A DNA stretch of 64,000 nucleotides from NCBI GenBank assembly GCA_905234735.1, contig CAJOJA010000011.1:124001-188000 (forward strand). The letters are read 5' to 3'. The notes beneath the pieces are model-generated. The model searched no databases. It had not been told where the DNA came from and saw only the letters and a list, made by a program, of their open reading frames with translations. Positions 61,656 to 64,000 of the stretch are shown here, in pieces. The translations under genes and the position numbers were made by a program. Positions within the stretch are counted from its first letter, which is position 1. Each line of letters starts with the position of its first letter. This DNA is from an uncultured Bacteroidaceae bacterium. GTDB taxonomy: Bacteria > Bacteroidota > Bacteroidia > Bacteroidales > Bacteroidaceae.

Positions 61656-62787
61656 GAAGAATATCATCATAACCGGCGGAGCCGGATTTATAGGAAGCCA
61701 CGTCGTTAGGCTGTTTGTGAATAAGTATCCCGATTATAAGATCATTAATCTGGACAAGTTAACCTATGCTGGTAATCTCGCGAACCTGAAGGACATAGAG
61801 GACAAACCAAACTACAAGTTTGTAAAGATGGACATCTGCGACTTCGACGGGGTGCTGACGTTGATGCAGGACGAAAAGGTGGATGGCATCATCCATTTGG
61901 CTGCAGAAAGCCATGTGGACCGTTCCATCAAGGATCCGTTCACTTTCGCACAGACCAATGTGATGGGAACACTGAGCCTGTTGCAGGCGGCAAAGGCCTA
62001 CTGGGAAAGCCTGCCGGAGAAGTACGAAGGCAAGCGCTTCTATCACATCTCCACCGACGAGGTGTATGGAGCCTTGCAGATGACTCATCCCGAAGGCATC
62101 GAACCGCCCTTCACTACCAAGGCCAGTTCGGGCAAGCACCATTTGGCATACGGTGAGAAGTTCTTTACCGAGGACCTGAAGTACCAGCCGCATAGCCCGT
62201 ACAGTGCAGCGAAGGCCTCGAGTGACCACTTCGTACGCGCCTTCCACGACACCTTTGGTATGCCGACGATAGTGACGAACTGCTCCAATAACTATGGCCC
62301 TTATCAGTTCCCAGAAAAGTTGATACCCCTGTTCATCAACAACATCCGTCATCGCAAGCCGCTACCTGTGTATGGTAAGGGAGAAAACGTTCGCGACTGG
62401 CTGTATGTGGTGGACCATGCAAGAGCAATAGATACCATATTCCACGAAGGAAAGATAGCCGAGACCTACAACATCGGTGGCTTCAATGAGTGGAAGAATA
62501 TCGACATCATCCGTGTCCTCATCAATACCGTCGACCGTCTGCTGGGCCGTCCCGAAGGTGCAGATATGGACCTGATTACCTATGTAACCGATCGTGCTGG
62601 CCACGACCTCCGATATGCTATTGACTCGTCGAAACTGCAGCGCGAACTCGGATGGGAACCCAGTCTCCAATTCGAAGAGGGCATTGAAAAGACCGTCCGC
62701 TGGTATCTGGACAACCAGGAGTGGATGGACAATGTCACGAGCGGTGACTACATGAAGTATTATAACGATATGTATGCCAATCGTTAA
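61654..62787 (+). CDS. rfbB: dTDP-glucose 4,6-dehydratase
   Basis: 377 residues, extended SDR. NIIITGGAGFIGSHVVRLF (about 3-21), HLAAESHVDRSIKDP (about 88-102), the STDEVYG segment (catalytic Asp-Glu, about 133-139) and YSAAKASSDHFVRAF (Tyr and Lys about 184-188), NNYGPYQFPEKLIPL. It makes dTDP-4-keto-6-deoxyglucose, the branch point for deoxy sugars. Length and motifs are normal; rfbC and rfbD are not in the window. Confidence 0.96.
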   Translation: MKNIIITGGAGFIGSHVVRLFVNKYPDYKIINLDKLTYAGNLANLKDIEDKPNYKFVKMDICDFDGVLTLMQDEKVDGIIHLAAESHVDRSIKDPFTFAQTNVMGTLSLLQAAKAYWESLPEKYEGKRFYHISTDEVYGALQMTHPEGIEPPFTTKASSGKHHLAYGEKFFTEDLKYQPHSPYSAAKASSDHFVRAFHDTFGMPTIVTNCSNNYGPYQFPEKLIPLFINNIRHRKPLPVYGKGENVRDWLYVVDHARAIDTIFHEGKIAETYNIGGFNEWKNIDIIRVLINTVDRLLGRPEGADMDLITYVTDRAGHDLRYAIDSSKLQRELGWEPSLQFEEGIEKTVRWYLDNQEWMDNVTSGDYMKYYNDMYANR

Positions 62788-62848
62788 GGAGGGCTTGATT
62801 AAAAAGAAAAATGAATCTTATCCTTTTTCCAAATAAACTCTTAAAAAT

Positions 62849-64000
62849 ATGATAATACGCTCGTTATTAACAAACGAAAACCCCTTTAATACGACAGAGG
62901 AGATAAAGGGATGGATTGAAAAACGTAATCGAGAGGTTGAGGTGAAAGTGGAGAAGATTCCCTTTGACCAAATGAGAGGTTGGCATTCGGAAGAGGATGG
63001 AAGCATCCGACACGATTCTGGGCGTTTCTTTTCTATTGTCGGCATTGACGTAAAAACGGACTATGGTGAGAAACATCATTGGTGCCAACCGATAATACTT
63101 CAGCCGGAGGTGGGCTATTTGGGCATATTGACCAAGGAGATTGATGGCGTGCTCTATTTCTTGATGCAGGCAAAGATAGAACCCGGAAATGTGAATTGTG
63201 TTCAGATTTCACCCACACTTCAAGCAACAAAAAGTAACTATTCTCGGGTACATGAGGGGAAATCTCCCAATTATCTGGAATATTTTGTTAATGCCAAACC
63301 AGAGAATATCATACTTGACCAGCTACAGTCTGAACAGGGGGCACGATTTATGCGCAAACGTAATCGCAACATCATAATCAAAGTTGACGAGGATGTTCCC
63401 GTGTTGGAGGACTTCCGTTGGATGACCCTTGGACAGATAAAGGAATTAATGTGCTACGATAACATGGTAAACATGGATACTCGTACCGTGCTGTCTGGCC
63501 TGAAGATCAGTAATTATGTAACGCCACTTGATGGACTGAGGAAAATGTCTCAGTTTGGCAAAGACCTGATTCTTTCGGCAAGCACTGATCACCATTATAT
63601 ATCTACAAACGATCATCTTTCATGGCTCACTAACCTAAAGTCCAGATATGATTTGTTCGTGAACTATTGCCCGATTAAGGGTATGGATGAATGGAAAAAA
63701 ACAGAATCGGAAATAGTGCGTGATGATAAGAAGTATTTCAAGATTATTGGGGTTAATGTAACCATATCAAATCGTGAGGTTTCTTCTTGGTGTCAGCCAT
63801 TGGTAGAACCCATGCAGCAGGGTCTTTGCGCATTTATTCTTAAGAAGATAAACGGAGTCTATCATTTTCTTGTACAGGCCAAACTGGAATGTGGCAACTT
63901 TGATGTGATGGAACTTGCTCCAACGGTACAGTGTCTTACCGGTAATGTTTATGCAGATAATATTGAGAAGCCTTCTTTTGCAGACTACGTCCTGAATGCT
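62849..64000 (+). CDS. NDP-hexose 2,3-dehydratase, partial (runs off window)
   Basis: ATG at 62849, open to the window end: 384 residues seen. Two copies of the family module are present. In the first, SGRFFSIVGIDVK (about 69-81), HHWCQPIILQPEVGYLG (about 91-107), GVLYFLMQAKIEPGNVN (about 111-127) and ISPTLQATKSNY. In the second, KYFKIIGVNV, SWCQPLVEP (about 315), YHFLVQAKLECGNFD and LAPTVQ. This is the tandem architecture of EvaA/TylX3-type dTDP-4-keto-6-deoxyglucose 2,3-dehydratases, which remove the 2-hydroxyl. Directly follows rfbAB, which provide its substrate. AT-richer than its neighbours. Confidence 0.88.
   Translation, partial: MIIRSLLTNENPFNTTEEIKGWIEKRNREVEVKVEKIPFDQMRGWHSEEDGSIRHDSGRFFSIVGIDVKTDYGEKHHWCQPIILQPEVGYLGILTKEIDGVLYFLMQAKIEPGNVNCVQISPTLQATKSNYSRVHEGKSPNYLEYFVNAKPENIILDQLQSEQGARFMRKRNRNIIIKVDEDVPVLEDFRWMTLGQIKELMCYDNMVNMDTRTVLSGLKISNYVTPLDGLRKMSQFGKDLILSASTDHHYISTNDHLSWLTNLKSRYDLFVNYCPIKGMDEWKKTESEIVRDDKKYFKIIGVNVTISNREVSSWCQPLVEPMQQGLCAFILKKINGVYHFLVQAKLECGNFDVMELAPTVQCLTGNVYADNIEKPSFADYVLNA

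Overview
The window looks like a chromosomal segment of a Bacteroidales gut anaerobe, most likely Prevotella/Segatella or a close relative. The evidence is repeated Bacteroidota-type promoters (TAnnTTTG, often with TTG about 19-20 bp upstream), AT-rich leaders in place of strong Shine-Dalgarno sites, and families largely confined to this phylum: DUF5723, DUF6057, DUF4286, an UpxY antiterminator and MCE/MlaD beside dnaA. I saw no tRNA, rRNA, CRISPR array or intact insertion sequence.

Layout. 1-3.8 kb (-): glucokinase, a large lipoprotein and a DUF5723 protein. 4-7.1 kb (+): N-acetylmuramoyl-alanine amidase, MlaD, DnaA. 7.2-10.8 kb (-): metA, a U32 peptidase and a zinc-ribbon lipoprotein, overlapping in one operon. 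11-15.3 kb (+): alkaline phosphatase, aspS broken by a frameshift, alanine dehydrogenase. 15.3-16.1 kb is a long intergenic stretch with a terminator, G/C-rich repeats and a strongly structured candidate RNA. 16.1-18.6 kb (+) is an accessory island: an M.EcoRI-like adenine methylase, a DUF262-HNH nuclease and a small PD-(D/E)XK-like protein. 18.6-23.3 kb holds rubrerythrin, a uracil-DNA glycosylase-like protein, an alpha/beta hydrolase, a ZIP transporter, a ferritin-like protein, a MarR regulator and glutathione peroxidase, a set with a redox/metal flavour.

23.3-29.5 kb is a decaying region. It contains a deletion scar joining a flavodoxin gene to an iron-alcohol-dehydrogenase gene, a truncated YdeI-like gene, a NYN-domain remnant, a TolC remnant and a frameshifted FISUMP-like gene. 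Intact genes among them are an M6 protease, a GH43 enzyme and a TIGR04076 protein. 29.6-34.3 kb carries a lipoprotein, a thioredoxin-fold protein, an esterase and an acyltransferase. 34.4-40.4 kb (+) is a DUF6057 - PD40/CxxCH lipoprotein - GH2 operon. 40.4-58.4 kb (-) is a dense run of biosynthetic genes: GNAT, GT2, recR; hisG-D-C-B; then ruvC, a ModF-like ATPase, hisH-A-F-IE, ftsE, lysC, lysA, GT2, dedA and a predicted outer-membrane protein. Together the two his groups supply HisA, B, C, D, F, G, H and IE.

58.4-64 kb (+) opens a surface-polysaccharide locus: a structured leader, UpxY, a UDP-glucuronate-epimerase-like enzyme, rfbA, rfbB and an NDP-hexose 2,3-dehydratase that runs off the window. 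This suggests a dTDP-linked 2-deoxy sugar in the glycan.

Two genome-wide habits stand out. Short direct repeats (TTCAACTT / TTCTCAATT type) sit at gene junctions and supply some stop codons, start codons and signal-peptide codons. Short G/C-rich palindromes sit in frame inside several coding sequences.
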